Shown here piece by piece: positions 1 through 8,819 of a stretch of 64,000 bases of DNA. Position 1 is the first letter of the stretch; each line of letters starts with the position of its first letter. The notes below the pieces were generated by a model. It saw only the letters and a program-made list of their open reading frames with translations, made no database searches and was not told where the DNA came from. Location: assembly GCA_028382965.1 (NCBI GenBank), contig JAOEUK010000001.1, forward strand, positions 1 to 64,000, in the 5' to 3' direction. The translations under genes and the position numbers were made by a program. This DNA comes from Candidatus Puniceispirillum sp. GTDB taxonomy: Bacteria; Pseudomonadota; Alphaproteobacteria; Puniceispirillales; Puniceispirillaceae.

Positions 1-2
1 AC

Positions 3-974
3 GCTGACATGATGTCAAACATGCCACCAGAAGCAATGGCTGGTATGGATGCTGACATGATGGGCTCATGCCCACCAGAAGCTATGGCCGGTGCCTACGG
101 TGATATGATGGCAGCAATGCCACCAGGAGCTCTAGAAGGCATGGATATGAGCATGATAACCTCAATTCCTCTTGAAGCTGTTGCTGAAGTTGACTGGGCG
201 AGCGTGCCACCAGAAGCTATGGATGCTGGTTTTGCAGCATTTCAAGATGGTATGGCCAACGGCATGAGCCCTGCAGACGCTTTTGAAGCAGCTGGTGCAG
301 CAGCTGATCCATATATGCCTGCTGACATGGGTGACATGACTGCTGACATGATGAGCGATATGCCTCCAGAAGCTATGGGCGGTATGAATGCTGACATGAT
401 GGGCAACATGCCTCCAGAAGCAATGGCCGGTATGGATACTGCTATGATGGAAGCTATGCCACCACATGCAATGGGCGGTATGAATGCTGACATGATGGGC
501 AACATGCCTCCAGAAGCTATGGGCGGCATGAATGCTGACATGATGGGCAATATGCCTCCAGAAGCCATGGAAGCTATGAGTCCTGCTCAAACAGACATGA
601 TGCCTGGTGACGGCGGTGCCAACCCAGGTATGGGTGGTGACGCAGGTGCTTGGGGTGATGGCGCCGCAGCGGGCGGAAGTCCACTCGATGGCATGGCTGC
701 TATGGGTGACGGCGGTGCCAACCCAGGTATGGGTGGTGATCCAATGGGTGACGCTATGGGCGGCGATGGCATGGGCAACATGGGCAACATGGGCGGCGAT
801 GGCATGGCCCCAATGGGCGGTGAGTTTGACGGAGCCATGGCTGCTATGGATACTGCCGCTTCTGCCAATATGGCTGAAGGCATGGGGGCAGCTAATGACG
901 CTGCTGAAGCTGCTGAAGCTGGTGCAGGCGAGCCAGATCCTTCCGGTGATTCGGGTGCTGACGAAGCCCTTTAA
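3..974 (+). CDS. Met/Pro/Gly-rich tandem repeat protein (5' end outside window)
   Basis: The reading frame is open to the left edge and the repeats already run there (Ala-Asp before the first Met), so this is the C-terminal part of a longer protein. About ten degenerate copies of a roughly 16-residue unit built on MPPEAM-x-GM-[DN]-x-DMMGN fill the first 200 residues. A Gly-Met segment with GDGGANPGMGGD repeats follows, then an acidic tail. There is essentially no hydrophobic core, one Cys and few aromatic residues, and no signal peptide or membrane segment in view. I do not recognise a named family. It is probably extended or disordered and perhaps surface-associated, but that is inference. 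The methionine content is extreme and could bind soft metals or act as an oxidation buffer; nothing in the sequence proves either. A hairpin follows the stop codon. Confidence 0.75.
   Translation, partial: ADMMSNMPPEAMAGMDADMMGSCPPEAMAGAYGDMMAAMPPGALEGMDMSMITSIPLEAVAEVDWASVPPEAMDAGFAAFQDGMANGMSPADAFEAAGAAADPYMPADMGDMTADMMSDMPPEAMGGMNADMMGNMPPEAMAGMDTAMMEAMPPHAMGGMNADMMGNMPPEAMGGMNADMMGNMPPEAMEAMSPAQTDMMPGDGGANPGMGGDAGAWGDGAAAGGSPLDGMAAMGDGGANPGMGGDPMGDAMGGDGMGNMGNMGGDGMAPMGGEFDGAMAAMDTAASANMAEGMGAANDAAEAAEAGAGEPDPSGDSGADEAL
606..739 (+). repeat. 35-nt identical direct repeat inside the Met-rich gene
   Basis: Positions 606-640 and 705-739 are identical over 35 nt and lie in the same frame (99 nt apart). 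They encode GDGGANPGMGG. The gene also has near-identical 48-nt units at about 360-407 and 503-550. Such identity at the DNA level implies recent duplication or gene conversion and makes copy number slippage-prone. Confidence 0.85.
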
Positions 975-983
975 TTAAAAATA

Positions 984-1020
984 TATTCCGGCACCAATTC
1001 ACATTTTTGGTGCCGGAATA
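984..1020 (+). terminator. Inverted repeat after the Met-rich gene, terminator-like
   Basis: A perfect 14-bp stem (984-997 with 1007-1020) encloses a 9-nt loop, 10 nt after the stop codon. No T-run follows on the plus strand, but read from the minus strand an A/T tract follows. Likely a transcription end or mRNA-stabilising hairpin for the upstream gene. Confidence 0.6.
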
Positions 1021-1342
1021 GTATTCAAGATCCTCAAATACACTCCTTGGTACCCTCTCCACACATACGCCGAATATAAATTTCCTTTTTGCAGTGCATC
1101 TGAAGATGATTGTTCTGCATGGTGAAAAAGAGTTTTTACTATCTCATGGCCCATCGTCAAAAACTTATAACGCCAAGTAGCAGCCCTATACTTTGATTCC
1201 AGCTAGTCTAAATTAAATAGAATGCTTGTCCTCAAACAATCTATTTATTTTTCAGCACAACGCAAAGTTTAAGTATGTACCTTGACCTACATCATACCAA
1301 TCTCCAGAGTTGGAGAAGAAATATTGCTTAATTGGTGTATCA
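1021..1342. other. Intergenic stretch, no gene seen
   Basis: AT-rich, without a convincing ORF. Near the right end a loose dyad at 1273-1297 (gtatg ... catac, around ttgacc) could be an operator or promoter element for the flavoprotein gene. This is weak evidence. Confidence 0.3.
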
Positions 1343-3073
1343 ATGGACTTTATGACAACTGATGTTCTGATAGTTGGAGCGGGCGCTGCAGGGATGTATG
1401 CAAGTATTTCTGCTGCAAAATCAGGTGCAAAAGTCATTCTAATTGACAAGAGCTTGATAAGCAGAGGCGGCGCAACCGTTATGGCTCAAATGACAGTTGC
1501 CGCTGCGATAGGTCATCAAGAAGCTGATCACTGGACACATCATTTGGCCGATACAATTAATTCTGGCCGAGGCCTGTGCAATGAAAACCTAAGTTACCTA
1601 CTCTGCAAAGATGCACCAGAAAAAATTTTGGAGATGCGTGACTGGAAAACTGACTGGGCTAATGATGATGGACAAATCCGACAAGTAATGGCGCCTGGAC
1701 ACAATGTTAAACGCTGTTGCTATGTTGATTTTTTAAATACTGGACCTGCAGTTGCCAGAACCCTCCGTGGTGAAGTCGCAAGACAGAGCAATATAAACCG
1801 GGTAAGTGGCGTAACAATAATTGATTTAAAAGTTAGAGATGGCAAAGCAGTTGGAGCGATTGGCTTAAACAATGAGACCGGCGAATTTGTTGCCATTGGG
1901 GCAAAAGCTATTGTGCTGGCAGCAGGAGGCTTAACTCAACTATTTCAGCGAAACTCTGCCTCAAAAAATATGGGTGGCGACTCTCATGCACTTGCCCTGA
2001 GAGCTGGCGCTAATTTGATGGATATGGAGTTTGTACAATTTTTTCCAATTGGCCACCTGGCGCCACGCTTAGTAGGGATGGACCCAATTATGTGGGACCC
2101 TTTCCGTTATAAGCTGGGTGGGCATCTATTAAATAATAAAGGTGAGCACTTTATTGAGTCTTATGGTGGAGCTGACGGTGAGGCTTACACTGTTGGCAGA
2201 GATCTAGCATCTTACGCCATCATAAAAGAATGTGAGGCTGGCAGAGGCTCACCTAACGGAGGAGCTTGGTTAAGCTTTCAACATTTAGCAAGAAATGAGC
2301 TTGAAACAGCATTTGGGCCTATCATTCAAAAACTTTTTGAAAACAATATTGATCTGACAAAACAGGCCATTGAAGTTGCCCCTATCGCCCATTACCATAT
2401 GGGCGGCATAGAAGTTGACAGCACTATGGAGACTAAAATCTCTGGACTTTTTGCTGCTGGAGAATGTGTGGGCGGTGCAAATGGTGCCAACCGGCTTTCA
2501 GGAAATGCCATACCAGAAGCCTTTGTGTTTGGAGACATCGCTGGCCAAAGTGCTGGAAGCCATAAAGACGTAAAGAGAAATTTTACTCCGATAGATGGAG
2601 AAAAAATGCTCTCAACAACTTTTGATCAACTTTATAAGCAATCCTCAAATAAAACTGTTTCATCAGAAATGACATCAAGAAAGCTTCTTTCCAAGTTACA
2701 AAACATTATGTGGACGCAAGTTGGTGTTCTACGAAATAAGGAAGATTTACATGATGCCCTCTTAAATATTCAGGAAATCCAAAATGATATGTTCCCAAAA
2801 ATACAGCCAAGCCCTGGAACCACATTTAACCCAAGTTTAATGGACTGGCTTGACCTCAGAAACAGTCTACTGTCTGCAGAGGCGATCTGCCTTGCGGCAA
2901 ACGGAAGGGAGGAGAGTAGAGGGGCACATCAGATGGAAGACATTCCAACAACCATTGATAGCTTTATGAAAAATCAAATTGTTTCTCTTTCGTCCGGGCA
3001 ACTCACAACGATTTGGAAACCAGTACAACGCATAAAATTAAATTTAGGTGAACGATGTCAGATAAAGTTCTGA
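1343..3073 (+). CDS. Fumarate reductase/succinate dehydrogenase-type FAD flavoprotein
   Basis: An FAD-dependent oxidoreductase of the SdhA/FrdA/AprA superfamily. The N-terminus carries the dinucleotide-binding GAGAAG (about residues 12-17). A capping domain follows, and then the C-terminal FAD motif around FAAGECVGGANGANRLSGN. Catalytic-type residues that remain are His in HYHMGG (about 350), Arg in the GRD motif (about 286) and Arg in ANRLSGN. However, the family's QFHPTG reads QFFPIG (about 232-237), the E-x-x-R-G-E-G segment after it is absent, and the His-Thr used for covalent FAD attachment is not seen, so classical succinate/fumarate chemistry is doubtful. The gene overlaps the next by 19 bp; the two products probably form a complex. 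ATG at 1343 is chosen; TTG 1310 and ATG 1352 are alternatives, none with a strong RBS. Confidence 0.8.
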   Translation: MDFMTTDVLIVGAGAAGMYASISAAKSGAKVILIDKSLISRGGATVMAQMTVAAAIGHQEADHWTHHLADTINSGRGLCNENLSYLLCKDAPEKILEMRDWKTDWANDDGQIRQVMAPGHNVKRCCYVDFLNTGPAVARTLRGEVARQSNINRVSGVTIIDLKVRDGKAVGAIGLNNETGEFVAIGAKAIVLAAGGLTQLFQRNSASKNMGGDSHALALRAGANLMDMEFVQFFPIGHLAPRLVGMDPIMWDPFRYKLGGHLLNNKGEHFIESYGGADGEAYTVGRDLASYAIIKECEAGRGSPNGGAWLSFQHLARNELETAFGPIIQKLFENNIDLTKQAIEVAPIAHYHMGGIEVDSTMETKISGLFAAGECVGGANGANRLSGNAIPEAFVFGDIAGQSAGSHKDVKRNFTPIDGEKMLSTTFDQLYKQSSNKTVSSEMTSRKLLSKLQNIMWTQVGVLRNKEDLHDALLNIQEIQNDMFPKIQPSPGTTFNPSLMDWLDLRNSLLSAEAICLAANGREESRGAHQMEDIPTTIDSFMKNQIVSLSSGQLTTIWKPVQRIKLNLGERCQIKF

Positions 3074-3429
3074 AAAAGAGGGGCAAGCACCAGCCAACAA
3101 CACTACTCAATATCTTTCGTGGCACAGATGCTTCAAACACAAAATTCCAGACTTTTGAGGTACCCTTCCAATCAGGGGCGTCTGTGCTTGATGCCCTTAT
3201 CTGGGCAAATGAAAATCTCGATCAAAGCCTTTCTTTTCGGTATTCCTGTATAAATGCTAATGCCTGCAAAGAGTGTATGATGTTAGTCGATGGTGAGGTT
3301 GAATATGCCTGCCTTAAAAGGCTTGAAAAACAAGTAATGAGACTTGAGCCTCTGCCTAATAAAAAACTGATTGTTGATCTTGTGACCGATATAGTGCCTC
3401 CAAAGGAAAAGTTTTTAACTACGACATAA
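3055..3429 (+). CDS. [2Fe-2S] protein resembling SdhB N-terminal domain
   Basis: A 124-residue protein matching only the plant-type ferredoxin half of succinate dehydrogenase/fumarate reductase iron-sulfur subunits. The cluster cysteines are visible at 65, 71, 74 and 86. Spacing is C-x5-C-x2-C rather than the usual C-x4-C-x2-C. The [3Fe-4S]/[4Fe-4S] C-terminal half of SdhB is absent. It overlaps the flavoprotein gene by 19 bp, so co-translation and electron transfer from the flavoprotein are likely. No membrane anchor subunit is encoded nearby, so the electron acceptor is unknown. Confidence 0.75.
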   Translation: MSDKVLKKRGKHQPTTLLNIFRGTDASNTKFQTFEVPFQSGASVLDALIWANENLDQSLSFRYSCINANACKECMMLVDGEVEYACLKRLEKQVMRLEPLPNKKLIVDLVTDIVPPKEKFLTTT

Positions 3430-3439
3430 TTGGGACAAA

Positions 3440-4255
3440 TCATGCCAGCACACCATATAATAATTGAAATCCAACAAGTCCTAAAATTACGTGCATAAAA
3501 ATATAAAATTGCTGATCAGTTAGCAATCTGCCAATAAGGCGTCCTAGTAAAACCCCAAAAGGTATTGCCGGCAGAAGCGTGAGTGAAATCAAAAATGTTT
3601 CTTTTGATAAAATGTCCAGGTCCCAATATAGAGGGACTTTGGATAGATTAAGTAAAAAGAAAAAAGCACCTGCTGAGCCAAGATACACCGACCGCTTTAG
3701 CCGAAAGGCCAGCAAAAATATTTGTAACGGTATACCTCCCGATACTGATACAAAACTAGCAATTCCTGATAAAGTGCACCAGACTCCACCCCGCAACCAC
3801 AGCCTAGTCAGATTATGTTTTTCGTCCCTTTCTTCTTTCTTAGAACTTAGCCTTTCAGGCCTAAGTTGCCGTTTAAAGAAAAGGAATGCAGTTAAAAGAG
3901 ACATTCCACTGATAAAGAAAATTAGCGCATCATTGGAAATATAATCAAAAAAATACCAACCTACAGCGTGACCAAAAAAACCAAATACAGACATTACCAA
4001 CAACAACAAAAAATCTATTTTATTCTTTGAGAAGAAAACGACCCAAACATCAATTAACAATAAAATTGGTAGCGTTATCCCTAATGCTGTTCGCGGTGTC
4101 ACCACTAATAAAAGGATAGGAATCCCGATAGCAACTGCGCCACCAAACCCAGCTTTTGAAATTGCTGTTGTAAGCACTGCAGATAAGGCTAGCACATAGA
4201 ACAAAACTGGATTTGTAATATTCATCAAAGTAAGAGCTTCAAAAAGTTCGGTCAT
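3440..4255 (-). CDS. TauE/SafE-family membrane permease
   Basis: A polytopic protein of about 271 residues with 7-8 hydrophobic segments and the TauE/SafE (DUF81) pattern near the N-terminus, including SKAGFGGAVAIGIPIL. Members export sulfite, sulfoacetate or other small organic anions, or import them. ATG at 4255 is preferred over 4288 because GGGAG lies 8 nt upstream on the minus strand. It runs convergently to the flavoprotein/[2Fe-2S] pair, only 10 bp apart. The substrate cannot be read from sequence. A second, divergent member lies at 45985-46719. Confidence 0.8.
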   Translation of the reverse strand: MTELFEALTLMNITNPVLFYVLALSAVLTTAISKAGFGGAVAIGIPILLLVVTPRTALGITLPILLLIDVWVVFFSKNKIDFLLLLVMSVFGFFGHAVGWYFFDYISNDALIFFISGMSLLTAFLFFKRQLRPERLSSKKEERDEKHNLTRLWLRGGVWCTLSGIASFVSVSGGIPLQIFLLAFRLKRSVYLGSAGAFFFLLNLSKVPLYWDLDILSKETFLISLTLLPAIPFGVLLGRLIGRLLTDQQFYIFMHVILGLVGFQLLYGVLA

Positions 4256-4518
4256 TGAAACAACTCCCACAAGGTAACACCAATTCAAAAATAAAAATCT
4301 AATTTAGCCCACACATTGGTGGTATCCCGGGAACTGAGCGTAAAAAGGCATTAACTATTTAGTTAAACACTCGTTTTTCAGTGCTAACATAAATTCAGCA
4401 AAGTACAAAATCATAGATAAAAAACTATAAATTGGCCTGTTATAAAAAAGTTTCATGAAGAAATAGAGCATTTGCATTCTAATATAAAATCAGTTTTTTA
4501 TGCTAACTGAATAAACTC

Positions 4519-5778
4519 TTAATTAATATGCATCAATGGGGTCACCCCCACTGGACGTTGCCACACGAATGAAGCAAACTCGCCACAAGCTGGACAAAAT
4601 GCCTGCCATTCTTCTTGCAAGCCTTTGCAGTCATTGCATTGCCACAGAGGCTGATTATCGTCATTGTTAGCTTCGTTTAAAGCCTTGGATTCGTTCAGCA
4701 GGCGTTCAACTTCACCATCCATCCCCGCTGCCTGCGCCTGCTCAGCTACGAGAAGATATGCAAACCCTTTCTGTCTCACGTCAACCTTGACCAATAGCTT
4801 GCCCAGACGGCTGATAAAATGGCCATCGTTGCTTTTACATGCCTGTTTTAACCTTGTAACGATTAATGAGTGCGGTGCCAGCCGAAAGCCAGATTCCAAG
4901 ATTTTTGTGGCCTTTGCATAGGCCTTCTCATCAAGATATATATCAGCCAACATAATTAGCGCTGGCAAAAATCCTGGATTGGTTTTTAATGATTCTAACA
5001 ATGCCTTGATCGCAGCTGAGCGATCTTTGTCCAAAAAGTTACCAGCTTGTAAAAAGTTTAAGGCGCAGCGCTGGCGTAAAAGCGTATCTGGTTGTGTCAA
5101 ATCACCTGCCTTGGTTTTGAGTTTTTTTTGGCCTTTGCTAATCACATCCAGCGCCGGCAGGGCACCTTGCCAGTTAGCCCGATGCGCCTCTAAACGCAAT
5201 AGGTGGCTTGCAGCCAGGACCGATGCAGGCCTGATCTCCAACGCCGCGCGTGCCGCATTGCTCGCCTTGGCAGAGTTCTGATCATCTATTGCCAGCCTCA
5301 TCAATCCGATATGACCCAGAAACGCTGTTTCCCGATCATCAAGCAGTGATGTGAAATAGCGGCATGCAGCCTGATGATCACCAGCCAGGTGTGCAGCTTG
5401 GGCAGCCAGCAGACCGGTTAATTGCGGCGCCTTCAAAAGTCGTTCTGCACGGCTAGCATATTTTCGTGCCTCGGCCGGTTCACCTGCAGAAACAGCCATA
5501 AGACCAAGTGTCAATGCACGGTGGCCAGAATCATCCCGGCGTTGGCGCAACCGCCCCCCAAGCCAGCGTGGCAGTCCACGAATGGCACGTAAGAGACGAT
5601 CAAGGAATACAAGCACCAGTGCAAAGCTAATGACAATAGCCACCGCAAGACTTGTTGGCAATTCCATCCGCCAGCCAAGCCATTCAATTTTCACAGCTCC
5701 GGGCTGATTAGCAAGCCAGCTTGCGCTGGCAGCTGCTACTCCAAGGATAATAAAAAGGATCAGTAACTTTCTAAACAT
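4519..5778 (-). CDS. hemY: HemY-like TPR membrane protein
   Basis: 419 residues. Two N-terminal membrane segments (about 3-22 and 41-62) match the HemY N-terminal domain. TPR-like helical repeats follow, and the end is a zinc-ribbon with Cys pairs (CNDCKG ... CPACGE, about 380-400). It closes the hemC-hemD-COG4223-hemY gene order typical of alphaproteobacteria. The role is poorly defined; it is thought to organise or support tetrapyrrole synthesis at the inner membrane, and it is not the protoporphyrinogen oxidase also called HemY in Gram-positives. The gene follows the upstream one by 24 bp, so it is part of the same operon. Confidence 0.8.
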   Translation of the reverse strand: MFRKLLILFIILGVAAASASWLANQPGAVKIEWLGWRMELPTSLAVAIVISFALVLVFLDRLLRAIRGLPRWLGGRLRQRRDDSGHRALTLGLMAVSAGEPAEARKYASRAERLLKAPQLTGLLAAQAAHLAGDHQAACRYFTSLLDDRETAFLGHIGLMRLAIDDQNSAKASNAARAALEIRPASVLAASHLLRLEAHRANWQGALPALDVISKGQKKLKTKAGDLTQPDTLLRQRCALNFLQAGNFLDKDRSAAIKALLESLKTNPGFLPALIMLADIYLDEKAYAKATKILESGFRLAPHSLIVTRLKQACKSNDGHFISRLGKLLVKVDVRQKGFAYLLVAEQAQAAGMDGEVERLLNESKALNEANNDDNQPLWQCNDCKGLQEEWQAFCPACGEFASFVWQRPVGVTPLMHIN

Positions 5779-5802
5779 AATCTAAACTTAACCCTGCTCC
5801 TG

Positions 5803-6909
5803 CTATAGTTGTCCAGCAATAGCACTGGCAAGGCGGTCTGTTACCAACGCACTTACAGCCTGATCAAGGGACTGTCGACTTTGAGCTGCTACCATCCATT
5901 TTTTTAGGAACGGTACATCTATACCCGACCATTGACCAGCGGCACGAACCGCCCCATCCAGATCCTGGATGGCCAATGCGGCCTCAAAAGCACGCAACGC
6001 AGCTTCATTCCCATTAGCACCAACACCAATTTCACGAAGCTGGACAAGCTGGCCAAGCTTGACGCGGGTTTTTTCCAGAAACCCTGTAGCATCGCTTGAT
6101 AGGCTTAAAGCCTCGATCATTTGCGGCACAAGATCATGAGCAGTGCGGATCAGGTAAAGCGAACGTTTGGGTGTCGGTGTCGCTGCCAAGCGTAATTTGG
6201 CAAGGTCAGGGATGCTAACGCCCTTATTGGCTAGCCCTTGCAGGAGGCCAATCCAGCGATCAAGCGATGCCCCTGCCATATTATCGGCCAAAAGACCGCT
6301 AACGATAAGAATACTTGCCTGATCAGGCGTAATGCTAAGGTCGGAGTCTGCTCCATTGTTGGCAACCTCATCTGCCTCATAGACTGGTTTTACCTTAGTT
6401 GTGGTAGCAAGATCTTTTACCGCCATCTCAAGTGAGGAAAAACGCTGGTCAATTCCAGTCGCTACAGCCTGCATATTATCGATATTACCTAAAGGCTCAA
6501 CAATAAGCCTTTGATCAAGGCGTTCGCCAAAGGCTGCCATTGCTTTCTGTTGGTTTTTTTCATTGGCTACAATCTTGCCTTCCAGTTTCAAAAATCGTTT
6601 TTCTATAGCTTTTGTTAGAGCTGAATCCGCTGATGACCGCGGAGCAATTGCGTCTTTCTGGCTATTTTTCCAGAAAGAAAAACCAGCAAAGCCCAGCGCA
6701 ATTAATGATAAAAAAAGAGCTGCTAATGCGGTAACAAAAATCGACCCTGCCTTTAAAGCTTGCCCTACTTCTCTTGCTGGCCGAGATGTTCCAGTTTGCG
6801 CAGAATCTTTTGCTGATGGGTGGTAGATGCCCGGCTTCGAGGTGTTTTCAACCATATCACCTTCAATCATTTTACCCACCTTAGCAGATGGTTGCTTTGG
6901 TTTTGCCAT
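5803..6909 (-). CDS. COG4223/mitofilin-like inner-membrane protein
   Basis: About 368 residues. A Lys/Pro-rich cytoplasmic N-terminus is followed by one membrane segment (about 57-78), a long coiled-coil region, and a C-terminal helical domain with a repeat-like layout. The position between hemD and hemY is conserved in alphaproteobacteria, where this protein resembles mitochondrial mitofilin (Mic60) in architecture. The ORF extends to 7035, but ATG 6909 starts the usual MAKPKQ N-terminus and has a GAAAG-type RBS. Proposed roles are membrane shaping or heme pathway organisation, inferred from family and context. Confidence 0.75.
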   Translation of the reverse strand: MAKPKQPSAKVGKMIEGDMVENTSKPGIYHPSAKDSAQTGTSRPAREVGQALKAGSIFVTALAALFLSLIALGFAGFSFWKNSQKDAIAPRSSADSALTKAIEKRFLKLEGKIVANEKNQQKAMAAFGERLDQRLIVEPLGNIDNMQAVATGIDQRFSSLEMAVKDLATTTKVKPVYEADEVANNGADSDLSITPDQASILIVSGLLADNMAGASLDRWIGLLQGLANKGVSIPDLAKLRLAATPTPKRSLYLIRTAHDLVPQMIEALSLSSDATGFLEKTRVKLGQLVQLREIGVGANGNEAALRAFEAALAIQDLDGAVRAAGQWSGIDVPFLKKWMVAAQSRQSLDQAVSALVTDRLASAIAGQL

Positions 6910-7043
6910 ATTGGTCTTTCGTTTACCTTGTTTGACTGCGTTGCATGATGCCCAGCCATGAGAATCAGCCAAGATATCTAACTCAATTCCACTCTGAGCA
7001 AAATACACTGTAACAGCTAGGTATGATAGTCGCATGCCATAAT

Positions 7044-7802
7044 TTAATGGCCGCGCTGATACCGCAAAATAGCAATTGCCAAAAGCCGGCTCCGACGCGG
7101 TTGCCGAGCAACATACACCATCTGCCAGCCATCACCAGCCGCCGCCGCAATAGCAGCACTTCCCGCAATCAACGCCATCCTCCCACGGCTAGAACCTTTA
7201 CCAGCAGCATCAAGGTTTTTCTGGAAAATCCTGATGGAGCGCGATGACATCGCAACCACTGCTGCGATTGCCCCTTTGCCAATTTTATCCGTTGTCACCG
7301 CATCCAGCTCATCATTGGCAATCATCTGATAGACTGGCAACCGTTGGACCGCAATTTCATGCGCGGCCAGGGCTGCAACCATATCAAAACTTATTTCAAC
7401 AGCACTTGGCCAGAATAAGGGCAAATTATCAATGTCCTGCGTGCCTTTTCTATCACTGATATAACGACGGATCGATGGCAGCAGACCAGCCCCGCCACCA
7501 GCGCCAATGATAATGTCCAGAAATCCAGCATTACGGGCTGCCGCTGCACTTGCCGCGCCAACAACAAAAATAGGCATTTTAGCCCATGCAGCAGTATGCC
7601 TCGATGTCGCAATTGTATCAACGGCATTCCGGCTGGTCATAATAATGCCAGAAAAATCTGTGGGTTTTGGCAATTTATAATGCAGTTGCATGCCTTTCAT
7701 TGACGGACTGGCAAGCGCTGGAACGCCATATCGCTTTAACAGAGCAACGTCACGATTAGCATCAGGCTGGGGCCGAATGATCAGGATCATTTTTGGCATC
7801 AT
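7044..7802 (-). CDS. hemD: Uroporphyrinogen-III synthase
   Basis: 252 residues, matching the HemD family in length and bilobed pattern: LIIRPQPDANRDVALL at the N-terminus and GIIMTSRNAVDTI for the first domain. It cyclises hydroxymethylbilane to uroporphyrinogen III with inversion of ring D. HemD is weakly conserved in sequence; the identification rests also on its place directly after hemC. Start may be 7802, 7799 or 7790. Confidence 0.85.
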   Translation of the reverse strand: MMPKMILIIRPQPDANRDVALLKRYGVPALASPSMKGMQLHYKLPKPTDFSGIIMTSRNAVDTIATSRHTAAWAKMPIFVVGAASAAAARNAGFLDIIIGAGGGAGLLPSIRRYISDRKGTQDIDNLPLFWPSAVEISFDMVAALAAHEIAVQRLPVYQMIANDELDAVTTDKIGKGAIAAVVAMSSRSIRIFQKNLDAAGKGSSRGRMALIAGSAAIAAAAGDGWQMVYVARQPRRSRLLAIAILRYQRGH

Positions 7803-7883
7803 CTTCTCTTTTTTTATTACCCTCAGGCCATCGTTACCTTCTAGCCGTTGTGTGACTGCGACATCGCAAAAAAATAGACTTCA

Positions 7884-8819
7884 TCAAGCAAGAAAGCCGC
7901 GGCCACCGGCACGGCTCAGTAATTCAGCCCCCAAGGCAGCCCCCAGCACTGCCGCTTGATCCGATGGCGCAGTCATCTGTTGGCGATGCGACTCACTTCC
8001 ATCAGGGCGGAGAATCATCCCATCAAGGGTCAAATTTCCAGTTCTGTCAAGAATCGCACTTGCCGCAATAGGCGTTTGGCAAGACCCATCAAGAAAGGCA
8101 AGGAGGGCGCGTTCCGCTGTCACTTCGGCCAGCGCCTTGAAACAAGTCAGGGCACCAACAAGCTTTTTGACCTCAAGGGCCCGCCTTGTTTTGGGTGCCC
8201 TAATTTGCACCGCAAGCGCACCTTGTGCCACCGCTGATGGCATAATTTCAGCATCAATTGGCGTGAAATCAACATCCACCCCCAAGCGTTTAATGCCAGC
8301 AACTGCTAAAATAATTGCATCATAATCACCCGTCGCCAGCAAACCCAATCTCCGGTTCAAATTCCCACGAATAAGATTTATCTGCAGGTCTGGTCGATAA
8401 TTTAATAGGATTGCCGCACGCCGCACCGATGCTGTGCCAATACGTGCCCCTTTTGGCAAGTTATCAAGGTTGCAATACCGCCCAACAAGCGCGTCACGCC
8501 GGTCTTCACGCGTCAAAACAGCACCAATTTCAGTACTGGGTGCAAAATGCGTTTCCATATCCTTCATCGAATGCACAGCCGCATCCGTTTTCCCCGCTAA
8601 AATGGACCGTTCAAGCTCTTTGATAAACAGTCCCTTACCACCCACCTCAATTAGGGGACGATCCAATATCTGGTCGCCTTTTGTAGTGATAGGCCGCACC
8701 TCTACCGCGGCTGGTTTTAGCGCAGAGCAAACCAATTCTGCCTGCGCCATCGCCAGTTGAGACGCACGGCTAGCCAACCTCATGGGTTCAGCATCAAAAA
8801 ACGAGACATCAAGTTTCAT
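7884..8819 (-). CDS. hemC: Porphobilinogen deaminase (hydroxymethylbilane synthase)
   Basis: 311 residues, full length. Visible are the N-terminal RLASRASQLAMAQAE, the IGTASVRRAAIL substrate-binding arginine motif, IRGNLNRRL, and the dipyrromethane cofactor cysteine in DGSCQTPIAA (about residue 246). It polymerises four porphobilinogen molecules to hydroxymethylbilane, the substrate of the next gene, hemD. First gene of the heme operon, divergent from tsaD. Confidence 0.95.
   Translation of the reverse strand: MKLDVSFFDAEPMRLASRASQLAMAQAELVCSALKPAAVEVRPITTKGDQILDRPLIEVGGKGLFIKELERSILAGKTDAAVHSMKDMETHFAPSTEIGAVLTREDRRDALVGRYCNLDNLPKGARIGTASVRRAAILLNYRPDLQINLIRGNLNRRLGLLATGDYDAIILAVAGIKRLGVDVDFTPIDAEIMPSAVAQGALAVQIRAPKTRRALEVKKLVGALTCFKALAEVTAERALLAFLDGSCQTPIAASAILDRTGNLTLDGMILRPDGSESHRQQMTAPSDQAAVLGAALGAELLSRAGGRGFLA

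Noticed and set aside
162-590. Long minus-strand ORFs opposite the Met-rich gene
   Set aside because: They are mirror images of the repeat (His/Ser- or Pro/Ile-rich composition follows from the codon pattern) and have no independent signals.
1273-1297. Operator dyad before the flavoprotein gene
   Set aside because: Arms are interrupted and only 3-5 bp each; mentioned in the gap entry but too weak to list.
4664-5281. Plus-strand ORFs inside hemY
   Set aside because: Antisense shadows of a well-supported gene; no RBS and no family match.
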